Source of the DNA: Clostridium homopropionicum DSM 5847
GTDB taxonomy: Bacteria; Bacillota; Clostridia; Clostridiales; Clostridiaceae
NCBI RefSeq assembly: GCF_001263795.1
Contig: NZ_LHUR01000036.1
Location: 1-64,000 of the forward strand
Reading direction: 5' to 3'
DNA length: 64,000 bases
Each line of letters opens with the position of its first letter. Position 1 is the first letter of the stretch. Shown here in pieces: positions 15,781 to 23,680 of the stretch. The notes under the pieces are model-generated. The model searched no databases, was not told the origin of the DNA, and worked only from the letters and a program-made list of their open reading frames with translations. Made by a program: the position numbers and the translations under genes.

Positions 15781-17295
15781 TTATTTACCTCCTGTGGAAT
15801 AATAAAGTATTTCTTCTTCACTGGTTTTTGATGTTTCAAGTTCTTTCGAAATTTTACCATCGTACATAACATAAACTCTATCAGTAACTCCTAATATTTC
15901 TGAAAGTTCACAGGAAGCGTAAATTACTGCCTTTCCTGCCTCAGCTAAATTGTTTATAAGTTGAAAAATATCTTTTTTTGCACCTACATCTACTCCTTTT
16001 GTAGGTTCATCAAAAATATACACTTCTGAATCGGTTACTAGCCATTTACCTATAGCAACCTTTTGCTGATTTCCTCCCGAAAGATTTTGGACCTTAGTTT
16101 CATGACTAGGAGTCTTTATGCCTAGACTTTCTATCATCTTTTTAGCTTGATTTTTCTCACCCATAAAGTCTAAAAATGATCCTGCTTTACAAAATCTCTT
16201 TAGATTAGAAACAGTTATATTTATAGCAACGGATTCACTGACTAATATCCCTTCTTTTCTTCTTTCTTCTGGAACAAGAGCAATAGCTTGTCTCACCGCA
16301 TCATAAGGGTCTTTTACATTAAGAATTTTATCCTTTAATATTCTTTCTCCAGTAACATTTTGAGTTACTCCGAAGATAGCTTTACATAATTCAGTTTTAC
16401 CTGCACCAACCAATCCTGTAATTCCTACAATTTCTCCTGCATTAACATGAAAATTCACTTCAGATACTAAATTTCCATCACTTAAATTTTTTACTTCAAA
16501 CAACTTATCTCCAATCTTACTATCTCTTGGAGGAAATTGTTCATCCATCTTTCTTCCTAGCATATACTCAACAACTTCGTTTTGATTTGTTTCTTTTATG
16601 TCTTTTTTTATTACGTACTGTCCATTCCTCATTACTGTAATCTCATGGCATACTTGAAATAGCTCTGGCAGCCTATGAGAAATAAATATTACTCCTACAT
16701 TTTTATCTTCTAATTCTTTTACTATTCTGAAAAGTTCCTCAGTTTCAGCATTACTTAAAGGAGCAGTAGGTTCATCTAATATTAAAAATTTACACTCCTT
16801 TGAAATAGCTCTAGCTATAAGAACCATTTGCTTTTCTGCTAAGGTAAGTTCACTAACAAGCTTTCTTGAAGAAATTTTTACTTTCATACCATCTAGTATT
16901 TCTTGTGCCTTCTTATACATAGAACCCCAATTAATAAAGGTCCTTTTATCTTCTGATTCCACCATATCATTAAGCATTATGTTTTCTGCAACTGTAAGGT
17001 AGTGAATAAGAGCTGTGTCAACTTCCTGATACACAATTTGCACTCCATATTGCTTAGATTCCTTCGGAGATCTTATATTCGCTTTTTGTCCATTAAAATA
17101 TATGTCCCCAGTATAATGGTTGTAAGCTCCTGATAAAACCTTCATTAATGTTGATTTACCAGCACCATTTGCACCAATTAGAGCATGAGACTTTCCAGTT
17201 TCCGTAGTAAAACAAACATCATCTAGTGCTTTTACTCCAGGGAACTCTATGGATATATTTTTCATTTCTAATACTGTTTTTTCCCTAAAATCCAT
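15781..17295 (-). CDS. Ribose-type ABC transporter ATPase (RbsA family, two ABC domains)
   Basis: 504 aa from the ATG at 17295 (AAGGTGA 5 bp upstream). There are two ABC cassettes: the first has Walker A GANGAGKST, LTLAEKQM and ILDEPTAPLS; the second has the degenerate P-loop GLVGAGKTEL, LSGGNQQK and FDEPTKGVDVG. This asymmetric pair is characteristic of monosaccharide importers. It powers uptake with the adjacent permease and binding protein. A stem-loop separates it from the binding-protein gene and may lower its expression relative to that gene. Confidence 0.92.
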   Translation of the reverse strand: MDFREKTVLEMKNISIEFPGVKALDDVCFTTETGKSHALIGANGAGKSTLMKVLSGAYNHYTGDIYFNGQKANIRSPKESKQYGVQIVYQEVDTALIHYLTVAENIMLNDMVESEDKRTFINWGSMYKKAQEILDGMKVKISSRKLVSELTLAEKQMVLIARAISKECKFLILDEPTAPLSNAETEELFRIVKELEDKNVGVIFISHRLPELFQVCHEITVMRNGQYVIKKDIKETNQNEVVEYMLGRKMDEQFPPRDSKIGDKLFEVKNLSDGNLVSEVNFHVNAGEIVGITGLVGAGKTELCKAIFGVTQNVTGERILKDKILNVKDPYDAVRQAIALVPEERRKEGILVSESVAINITVSNLKRFCKAGSFLDFMGEKNQAKKMIESLGIKTPSHETKVQNLSGGNQQKVAIGKWLVTDSEVYIFDEPTKGVDVGAKKDIFQLINNLAEAGKAVIYASCELSEILGVTDRVYVMYDGKISKELETSKTSEEEILYYSTGGK

Positions 17296-17322
17296 CACAA
17301 TCACCTTACCTTGGGATAATTT

Positions 17323-17352
17323 ACAGAGAACACATTTTATTGTGTTCTCTGT
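17323..17352 (-). promoter_or_regulatory. Intercistronic stem-loop between binding-protein and ATPase genes
   Basis: A perfect 12-bp stem (ACAGAGAACACA / TGTGTTCTCTGT) with a 6-bp loop. On the minus strand it is followed by AAATT, not a T-run, so an mRNA-stabilising or partial-attenuation element is more likely than a full terminator. Confidence 0.65.
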
Positions 17353-17374
17353 ATTGTAATATTGCTATTATGAT

Positions 17375-18496
17375 TTATTTTTTAAATAATCCTTTTAATT
17401 CAGTCATCCAAGCTTCTTGGAATGCATCTGATTTTCCCCAACCTGGAACTATTTCAGAAAGGCTTTCCATATTTACAGCTTTTCCAGCTTTCTTTAATTG
17501 TTCTTGGGTAATTAAGCTAGCTTCCAATTTATAAGTTGCTGGTGTTTCTTCTCCAGCTATCTTTTTAGCTAATATTCTTAAATCAACTGCACCAATAAGT
17601 TTAGGATCTACAGCAGCTGTAGCAACCCATGGACTATTTTCTTCTTGCATTATTTGAAGGTCAGCATTAGAAACGTCTATACCAACAATCTTAATGTCAT
17701 CTCTGTTTGCTTCTTTAACTGCACGAGCAGCTCCAATAGCGAAAGCATCCCATGTTGCAAATACTGCATTTAATTTACCTTTTGGATATTTAGTTAACAT
17801 TGCTGATACTGCATTTTGAGTTTGAACAGAAGTATCTGCAGCAGCTACTCCGAAACGATCCACTTCTTTTATTCCTGTATTATCTTTTAGGAATTGTTGA
17901 TAAACTTTGTTTCTAGATACCATTGGAGGGAATCCATCAACCCAAAGATATGCTAAATTTCCTTGTCCAGCTGTAACCTTCTTTAATTCATCTAAAGCTA
18001 ATTTTGCTAATAATTCATCATCTTGAGAAGTCATTGTAACTCCTTGAACATTTGCTATTCCAGCATTTGAGTCGAAAGTTACTACCTTAATTCCTTTTTC
18101 AGTTAGCTTTTTAACATCGTTAACTGTAGCTTCATCATCACCATGAGAAATTATTACTCCATCATAGCCTTTTTCAATAGCTTGACTTATAGCATCATGG
18201 AACTTTGCTGTATCTCCATTAGCACTGAAGGTATCTACAGTAAAGCCCATAGCTGTGCCTTCTTGTTTTGCACCTGCTAAGAATTGAGCTGTATGGTCGT
18301 CTCCTCCGATCTTACGGATAACCATAATCTTTACTCCATCTTTGTCAGTCGCAATTTTTTCTGGGATGTTCTTAGAGTATTCTACTTTTTTATTTTCTGA
18401 ACTTGTTTTTGACCCAGAATTAGAAGAGCAACCAGTTAACCCAATTACTAGAGACATAGTAACTGCTAAAGTGAGAGTTAAAAATCTTTTTTTCAT
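17375..18496 (-). CDS. Sugar-binding lipoprotein of ribose-type ABC importer (RbsB family)
   Basis: 373 aa. A lipoprotein signal is present: a Lys/Arg N-terminus, a hydrophobic core and lipobox LTGC with Cys23, so it is anchored outside the membrane. The body is a periplasmic-binding-protein I fold: AQFLAGAKQEGTAMGFTVD, DAISQAIEKGYDGVIISHGDDEA, VVTFDSNAG, and AVFATWDAFAIGAARAVKEANRDDIKIVGIDVS. First gene of the importer-mtnK-mtnA operon, preceded by AAGGGGG. The ligand is inferred to be a 5-modified ribose. Confidence 0.92.
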   Translation of the reverse strand: MKKRFLTLTLAVTMSLVIGLTGCSSNSGSKTSSENKKVEYSKNIPEKIATDKDGVKIMVIRKIGGDDHTAQFLAGAKQEGTAMGFTVDTFSANGDTAKFHDAISQAIEKGYDGVIISHGDDEATVNDVKKLTEKGIKVVTFDSNAGIANVQGVTMTSQDDELLAKLALDELKKVTAGQGNLAYLWVDGFPPMVSRNKVYQQFLKDNTGIKEVDRFGVAAADTSVQTQNAVSAMLTKYPKGKLNAVFATWDAFAIGAARAVKEANRDDIKIVGIDVSNADLQIMQEENSPWVATAAVDPKLIGAVDLRILAKKIAGEETPATYKLEASLITQEQLKKAGKAVNMESLSEIVPGWGKSDAFQEAWMTELKGLFKK

Positions 18497-18589
18497 AATT
18501 GTTCCCCCTTATTTATTATTTTTTTGTATTTTATGTAATTGTTACACATTTATTGGTATTTGTTTGTATTTTTATAACTATATGTGAAT

Positions 18590-18603
18590 TAATAACGTTT
18601 ACA
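18590..18603 (-). promoter_or_regulatory. Candidate CcpA cre site upstream of the importer-mtnKA operon
   Basis: The minus strand reads TGTAAACGTTATTA, 13 of 14 positions of the cre consensus TGWAANCGNTNWCA, and lies 94 bp upstream of the binding-protein start. It suggests carbon catabolite control of the operon. Confidence 0.5.
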
Positions 18604-18741
18604 TACAGAATAACAATAAAACAAATTTGAAATAGAATTAAAACAAAAAACATATCAATAAAAATCAATTTTTATATACTCATAATATCATATAACCATA
18701 TTTATTTCAATATTAATTTGGTTTTTAACTTGATTTATTTT

Positions 18742-18756
18742 GTTTTATTTTTGTTT
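18742..18756 (+). promoter_or_regulatory. Candidate DeoR-type operator upstream of the importer-mtnKA operon
   Basis: GTTTTATTTTTGTTT is identical to the complement at 11556-11570. It sits in a run of TTTTGTTTT-like direct repeats (18733-18768), the type of array bound by DeoR-family regulators. The 18497-18852 gap otherwise holds the cre candidate and a terminator. Confidence 0.45.
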
Positions 18757-18796
18757 TGGTTTGTTTTCAATATTGTTCAACTTAAAATAAATATAA

Positions 18797-18848
18797 AACC
18801 CGGAATTAAATGTATGCAAAGCTATTTTTATACATTTAATTCCGGGTT
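18797..18848. terminator. Terminator of the DUF6398 protein gene
   Basis: A 19-bp stem (AACCCGGAATTAAATGTAT and its complement) with a 14-bp loop lies just after the stop codon, followed on the minus strand by TTTATATTT. Confidence 0.85.
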
Positions 18849-18852
18849 CATT

Positions 18853-20199
18853 TTACGTTAATTCTTTATGAAATTTTTCATCTAACCATTCTATAGCCCC
18901 TGGAATACCATACCACACTTGAAATGCATCATATACGTAAGCAATAGCCTCATTTTCATCTCCGAATCCTACATATTCAGGTAAAACCTCAGGCATATCT
19001 TTAAATTGCAATAAATATAAAGGAACAAATTTGTTTTTCTCTATTGCTTCTTCCAAAGCTTTTGAAGCTTTTTGGAAATCACCTTTTCTAAATAAAAATA
19101 AAGCTTTGCTATATGCCATACTAGAAAGAAAATCATCTTTATAGTCATTTAATAGTGTTTCAGCCTGTTTACATCTGTTCCTAAGAATTAACCAATTTAT
19201 CAAAATACCTCTTACCCCTTGGTCATCATTAGGATTAAGCTGAATCATTTCTTGACAATGTTTTATAGCTTCCTCAGTTTCTCCCATTTCCCAAAGCATA
19301 TTAGCCAGTTGAAATTTAGCCCTCATATAAGGCCTGGTTTTAGGAATTTCCCAAAACTTGCCTTTACATTTTTTTAAATCTCCTCTGCCAATAATATCTT
19401 CTCCAGCTTTAAGTGCCTTTTCATACAATTCTTTTTTATCTTCATCACATAGGTCAGACTCCTGAGCAATTAAAATATATGCATCTGCACAATACTTAGA
19501 TAAACCTATAGCTTTTCTAGCAAGTTCTATTCTCTTTTTTGGATTTATGGTCTGCCATGCCTCAAACATTAAGGCTTGAGCCATTTTATACTTTTCTTTC
19601 CTATCAATTGTTTCATTTTCTATTTTATTTGCTCTTTTAAATGGAATTACATTTCCATAGATGCTATAATCTATTTCCTGTTCTTCTTCTTCCTCTTCCT
19701 CTTGATCCGGAATATATGGTATTAACCCTTTACTAAAGGCTATTTGTTGCATCTCTCTAGTGGCATGGCGAATATCTATAGGTGTGCCATTTAAGTTAAC
19801 TATCCAAGCCAAAGGATTTTCATTCATTTTACTTGGTATTGTCCATTCAGTGTCTAATACTGTCATTTTCATCATATCCCTAATCTCCTTAGACTTTGAT
19901 GATCCAGTATTATTACACACTCCAAACCTCTCATAAAGTTCTCCTGCCTTCATATGCGGTGTTTGAGTTGAATCAAATAAAAAATTTACCATACCTATTG
20001 CGTGAATAATTCCACATGCCCATATATTACTTTTACCCTTTAAAAGAGGAGAAGGTCTTTTCCTGCTTAAAGCAGCAGTAAGCTTTGAACTCATTTCAAT
20101 ATATTCTTCATTTAAATATCTCTCTGAAAAATCCACAATCAATTTCATTATTTCTTCATACTTTTGATTCATAGTCTTCGGAACTTTATGCTGGTTCAT
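18853..20199 (-). CDS. DUF6398-type domain plus TPR-like repeats, function unknown
   Basis: 448 aa from the ATG at 20199 (GGGGAG 7 bp upstream). Residues about 10-110 resemble DUF6398 (YEEIMKLIVDFSERYLNEEY, SPLLKGKSNIWACGIIHAIGMVNFLFD). A short acidic linker (EEEEEEQE, about 175) follows. Residues about 210-420 look like tetratricopeptide-type helical repeats (AQALMFEAWQTINPKKRIELARKAIGLS; ANMLWEMGETEEAIKHCQEMIQLNPND). No catalytic motif is apparent, so a protein-interaction or scaffold role is likely. Monocistronic, with its own terminator and a paired palindromic element upstream. Confidence 0.7.
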   Translation of the reverse strand: MNQHKVPKTMNQKYEEIMKLIVDFSERYLNEEYIEMSSKLTAALSRKRPSPLLKGKSNIWACGIIHAIGMVNFLFDSTQTPHMKAGELYERFGVCNNTGSSKSKEIRDMMKMTVLDTEWTIPSKMNENPLAWIVNLNGTPIDIRHATREMQQIAFSKGLIPYIPDQEEEEEEEQEIDYSIYGNVIPFKRANKIENETIDRKEKYKMAQALMFEAWQTINPKKRIELARKAIGLSKYCADAYILIAQESDLCDEDKKELYEKALKAGEDIIGRGDLKKCKGKFWEIPKTRPYMRAKFQLANMLWEMGETEEAIKHCQEMIQLNPNDDQGVRGILINWLILRNRCKQAETLLNDYKDDFLSSMAYSKALFLFRKGDFQKASKALEEAIEKNKFVPLYLLQFKDMPEVLPEYVGFGDENEAIAYVYDAFQVWYGIPGAIEWLDEKFHKELT

Positions 20200-20292
20200 T
20201 TTTCGACTCCCCATTAATACTTTGTAATAAATCCCCATTTATTTCTCGATTATTTATTATCTTTATTATACACTTTATTTTTATTTATATAA

Positions 20293-20350
20293 AGGTGCCA
20301 GGCACCGGATAAAGGAGAATGTATTCTCATTTATCCGGTGCCTGGCACCT
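20293..20350. repeat. Dispersed palindromic element, paired copy 2
   Basis: The 28-bp arms (20293-20320, 20323-20350) differ by one base and carry GGTGCCAGGCACCGGATAAAGG. It follows the fragment 20354-20519 directly and may terminate it. Confidence 0.9.
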
Positions 20351-20353
20351 TTT

Positions 20354-20519
20354 TTATACTGCATCTTCATTTTCTATATTTTTTATAGATAAATACGCAG
20401 CAAACAATCCTAAAATTTCTAAAATTATTGGTACTATTAATATTGTTCCAAAGGAAAATCTATCAAAATAGGAACCTATAAAGTTACAATTAATATAAAT
20501 AACATTTTTTATTATATAA
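20354..20519 (-). pseudogene. C-terminal remnant of a small membrane protein gene
   Basis: A frame of 55 codons after the DAHP synthase stop reads FDRFSFGTILIVPIILEILGLFAAYLSIKNIENED, one convincing membrane helix with a charged end. It contains no ATG; the only in-frame ATG lies inside the DAHP synthase gene in another frame. It looks like the 3' end of a lost gene. A real small gene with an unusual start cannot be excluded. Confidence 0.4.
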
Positions 20520-21548
20520 TTAACAATTATCAGCACAGAAATATATAAGCTTTTCAGTATCCTCCCACCCAATACATGGGTCTGTAATAGATTTACCGAA
20601 TATATTTTCGCTGGCATCTTGTTTGCCATCTAAAAGATAGCTTTCAATCATTAAGCCCTTTATTATTTTCTTTAAATCACTGTTATATTTTCTGCTCATT
20701 AAGACTTCTCTCGAAATTCTTGGTTGCTCATAATGCTTCTTAAGTGAATTAGCATGATTGCAATCTATAATTAACGTAGGATTTTCTAAATTCAGATTAT
20801 TGTATTCAGCCATTACATTTACTAAATCTTCATAATGATAATTAGGGATATTCCTTCCATAGGAATCAACTGCACCTCTAAGTATTCCATGAGCCAGAGG
20901 ATTACCACTGGTTTCAACTTCATAGCCATTGTATATAAATGAATGGCTTAGCTGTGCTGCTTTTATAGAGTTAAACATTACTGATATGTCTCCACTAGTA
21001 GGATTTTTCATGCCAACTGGTACATCTAGTCCACTTACTGTTAACCTGTGTTGTTGATTTTCTACTGAACGCGCCCCCACAGCAACGTATGCAAGCAAAT
21101 CAGACAAGTAGATGTAGTTCTCCGGATATAGCATTTCATCTGCAGCTGGCATATTATAATCAGTTACAGCTTTTCTATGTAATCTTCGGATAGTTTTTAT
21201 TCCCTCTACTACATCTGCTTTTTTATTTGGGTCTGGCTGCAGCATCATACCCTTATAACCCTCTCCAGTTGTTCTTGGCTTATTTGTATATATTCTAGGA
21301 ATAAGTATTAGCTTATCTTTTACAATCTCTTGCATTCTAGCAAGCCTTTCTAAGTATTCACAAACTGGTTCCTCACTATCAGCAGAACAAGGTCCTATAA
21401 TCAATATAAATTTATCACTTTTCCCTGTAAAAACATCACTAATTTCTTTATCTCTTCTTTTTTTTCTTTCCGCTGCTTCACTGTCTAAAGGTATAGATTC
21501 TAAAATTTCCTCAGGACTTGGAATTTTCTTTATATATTCAATACTCAA
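20520..21548 (-). CDS. aroF: 3-deoxy-7-phosphoheptulonate (DAHP) synthase, class I
   Basis: 342 aa, normal for the AroF/G/H type. It condenses phosphoenolpyruvate and erythrose 4-phosphate, the first step of aromatic amino acid synthesis. Conserved parts are LIIGPCSADS (active-site Cys), PRIYTNKPRTTGEGYKGMMLQPDP, MPAADEMLYPENYIYLSDLLAYVAVGARSVENQQHRL, GMKNPTSGD and LIIDCNHANSLKKH. No other shikimate gene is adjacent, so it may be a feedback-regulated isoenzyme. aroF, aroG or aroH cannot be separated by sequence alone. Confidence 0.9.
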   Translation of the reverse strand: MSIEYIKKIPSPEEILESIPLDSEAAERKKRRDKEISDVFTGKSDKFILIIGPCSADSEEPVCEYLERLARMQEIVKDKLILIPRIYTNKPRTTGEGYKGMMLQPDPNKKADVVEGIKTIRRLHRKAVTDYNMPAADEMLYPENYIYLSDLLAYVAVGARSVENQQHRLTVSGLDVPVGMKNPTSGDISVMFNSIKAAQLSHSFIYNGYEVETSGNPLAHGILRGAVDSYGRNIPNYHYEDLVNVMAEYNNLNLENPTLIIDCNHANSLKKHYEQPRISREVLMSRKYNSDLKKIIKGLMIESYLLDGKQDASENIFGKSITDPCIGWEDTEKLIYFCADNC

Positions 21549-21606
21549 ATTAATCCCTCCACTATAATTATAATATTATTTTGTTTTTAAACTTTACTCG
21601 AAACCT

Positions 21607-21630
21607 CTTTTCTCCGGTGCCTGGCACCTT
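21607..21630 (+). repeat. Dispersed palindromic element, solo copy 1
   Basis: A single arm containing TCTCCGGTGCCTGGCACCTT, with no inverted partner within 100 bp. Lies between the DAHP synthase and dehydrogenase genes. Confidence 0.85.
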
Positions 21631-21634
21631 CTAA

Positions 21635-22585
21635 TTATACTAAATTAACAGGCTCCCCTTTTAAAAAGGCAATAAGATTATTAACTGCAATATTCATTAG
21701 TCTTTGTCTTGCTTCTTTAGATGCCCAAGCTATATGAGGCGTTATGAAGGCATTTTTGCATTTAAGCAAAGGATTGTCTTCTTTAATTGGCTCAGTTGAC
21801 ACGACATCTATCCCTGCTGCATATACTTTACCGCTAATTATGGCTTCAGCTAAATCTTCTTCGTTAATTAATGGGCCTCTTGAAGTATTTATTATTATAA
21901 CCCCATCCTTCATCTTAGCAATGGTATTTTTATTTATAATTCCCTTTGTGTTTTCAAATAATGGACAATGAAGACTTATAATATCTGATTTTTGTAATAG
22001 CTCGTCTAAACTAGTGTATTTCATTGTTTCACTTTCAAATTCCTTATTTTCATGGTTAGCATAAGCAAGAACCTTCATGCCAAAAACCTCAGCTATTCTT
22101 CCAGTTGCTCTTCCTATTCTGCCATAGCCTATTATTCCAATGGTTTTACCTACAAGCTCAATTTGTGGGTAGTTCCAAAAACAAAAGTCCAAATTATTTG
22201 TCCATTGTCCTTCTTTTATAGCTGTATTATGTTCAGAAACATGATGACAAATATTTAGAATATGTGCAAAAACCATTTGAGCTACTGTATCTGTACCGTA
22301 GGTTGGTATATTTGTAACAGATATACCCTTTTCCTTTGCTGCACTTATGTCTACAACATTATAGCCAGTAGCAAGCACCCCAATATATTTTATATTAGTT
22401 TTCTTTAATATCTCTTTAGTTATCTGAACTTTATTAGTAAAGATAATTTCTGCATCTCCTATTCTCTCAATGACCTTATCTTTCTCTGTTCTATCATAAA
22501 CCTTTAACTCTCCAAGTTTTTCAAGGTCTTCCCAAGATATATCTCCTGGGTTTAAAGTGTACCCATCTAGCACTACAATTTTCAT
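21635..22585 (-). CDS. D-isomer-specific 2-hydroxyacid dehydrogenase
   Basis: 316 aa. The catalytic domain at both ends encloses a Rossmann fold (GKTIGIIGYGRIGRATGRIAEVFGMKVLAY, about 145-175). The catalytic triad is visible as Arg in NTSRGP, Glu in GIDVVSTEP and His in ITPHIAWAS. It reduces a 2-oxoacid with NAD(P)H or runs in reverse. It is closest in style to hydroxypyruvate/glycerate dehydrogenases rather than D-lactate dehydrogenase, so it may serve glycerate or another small hydroxyacid. Single gene, with AGGGGCG upstream of the ATG. Confidence 0.85.
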   Translation of the reverse strand: MKIVVLDGYTLNPGDISWEDLEKLGELKVYDRTEKDKVIERIGDAEIIFTNKVQITKEILKKTNIKYIGVLATGYNVVDISAAKEKGISVTNIPTYGTDTVAQMVFAHILNICHHVSEHNTAIKEGQWTNNLDFCFWNYPQIELVGKTIGIIGYGRIGRATGRIAEVFGMKVLAYANHENKEFESETMKYTSLDELLQKSDIISLHCPLFENTKGIINKNTIAKMKDGVIIINTSRGPLINEEDLAEAIISGKVYAAGIDVVSTEPIKEDNPLLKCKNAFITPHIAWASKEARQRLMNIAVNNLIAFLKGEPVNLV

Positions 22586-22751
22586 TTATTCACGCCCCTT
22601 ATACTTTTCTATTTTTTATATTTTATCATTTTTATTCTCTTTTACCAAACATAATAATTTGGAAATTAGATATATATAAGAAATTATATGCACTTTCTTT
22701 TTGCTTTTCATTTCTATGTCTATCCAACTGAAGCATATGGCAGAATAAATA

Positions 22752-22803
22752 AAGTAGGTTCACATTATAGCGACTCCCATTACCGCTACTAGTGAACCTA
22801 CTT
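22752..22803 (-). terminator. Terminator of the acyl-CoA degradation operon
   Basis: Outer stem AAGTAGGTTCAC / GTGAACCTACTT (12 bp) and inner stem TAGCG / CGCTA. On the minus strand it is followed by TTATTTATT. It lies 59 bp after the crotonase stop. Confidence 0.7.
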
Positions 22804-22861
22804 ACAATACTCTATTTTATACAAATAAACATTCCCTACAAAAATACCCTATAAAATATTC

Positions 22862-23641
22862 TTATTCCCCAATAAAGTGAGCTTTTCTCTTTTCAACAAA
22901 AGCAAACATTCCTTCTTTTTGGTCTTTTGTTGAGAAACACATTCCACAGAAATTTGATTCCATACTTAAAGCTGTATCCATGTCAACTTGCATTCCTCTG
23001 TTAATTACCTCTTTGCCGTATGCTACAGCTATCATACTATTTTTAATTATTCTAGAAGCTAAAGTTTTTGCCTCATCCATTAAATTTTCAGGTTCAACAA
23101 CTTTATTTAGAAGCCCTAAGCTTAAAGCTTCTTCAGCACCAATAATATCACCTGTATAAATTAATTCCTTAGCCTTTGTAACTCCAATTATCCTAGGCAA
23201 TCTTTGTGTTCCGCCGTGCCCTGGTATAATTCCAAGACCTACTTCTGGTTGACCAAATTTAGCCTTAGTCGAAGCAATTCTTAGATCACATGCCATAGAT
23301 AGCTCGCAGCCACCCCCAAAGGCAAATCCATTTATAGCTGCAATTACTGGCTTATTTAGTAACTCAATTTTTCTAAAAACCCTATTGCCGTGTGCAGAAA
23401 ATGTAGCTCCTTCTCCAGCTGTCATCTTGCTCATTAACACAATATCAGCACCTGCAACAAAGGCTTTTCCTTCTCCAGTAAGTATTACAACCTTTACACT
23501 AGAATCATTTTTGATGTCATCAAAAATCCACTCTAATTCACAAAGTACCTCTTCATTAAGTGCATTCAAACTTTTAGGCCTATTAATTTTTATAACACAG
23601 ATTCCCTCATTTTTTTCTACTATCAAATTATTATATTCCAT
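22862..23641 (-). CDS. crt: Enoyl-CoA hydratase (crotonase)
   Basis: 259 aa, standard crotonase. It hydrates short-chain trans-2-enoyl-CoA. The oxyanion hole is formed around VAGADIVLM (66-74) and GFAFGGGCELSMACDLRIA; catalytic Glu residues lie in CELS and in GQPEVGLGIIPGHGGTQRLPR. Last gene of the operon that begins with the CoA transferase, 39 bp after etfA. Expected to act with the acyl-CoA dehydrogenase and the thiolase/dehydrogenase of the neighbouring operon. Confidence 0.93.
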   Translation of the reverse strand: MEYNNLIVEKNEGICVIKINRPKSLNALNEEVLCELEWIFDDIKNDSSVKVVILTGEGKAFVAGADIVLMSKMTAGEGATFSAHGNRVFRKIELLNKPVIAAINGFAFGGGCELSMACDLRIASTKAKFGQPEVGLGIIPGHGGTQRLPRIIGVTKAKELIYTGDIIGAEEALSLGLLNKVVEPENLMDEAKTLASRIIKNSMIAVAYGKEVINRGMQVDMDTALSMESNFCGMCFSTKDQKEGMFAFVEKRKAHFIGE

Positions 23642-23680
23642 ATTAACGTACCCCCTAAATTAAATATGGCGTACCCTTAA

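Noticed and set aside
22752-22803. GGTTCAC...GTGAACC repeat considered as a fourth sigma-54 activator site
   Set aside because: The half-sites face the opposite way and are 28 bp apart instead of 8, no -24/-12 promoter follows, and it sits right after the crotonase gene as a normal terminator would.
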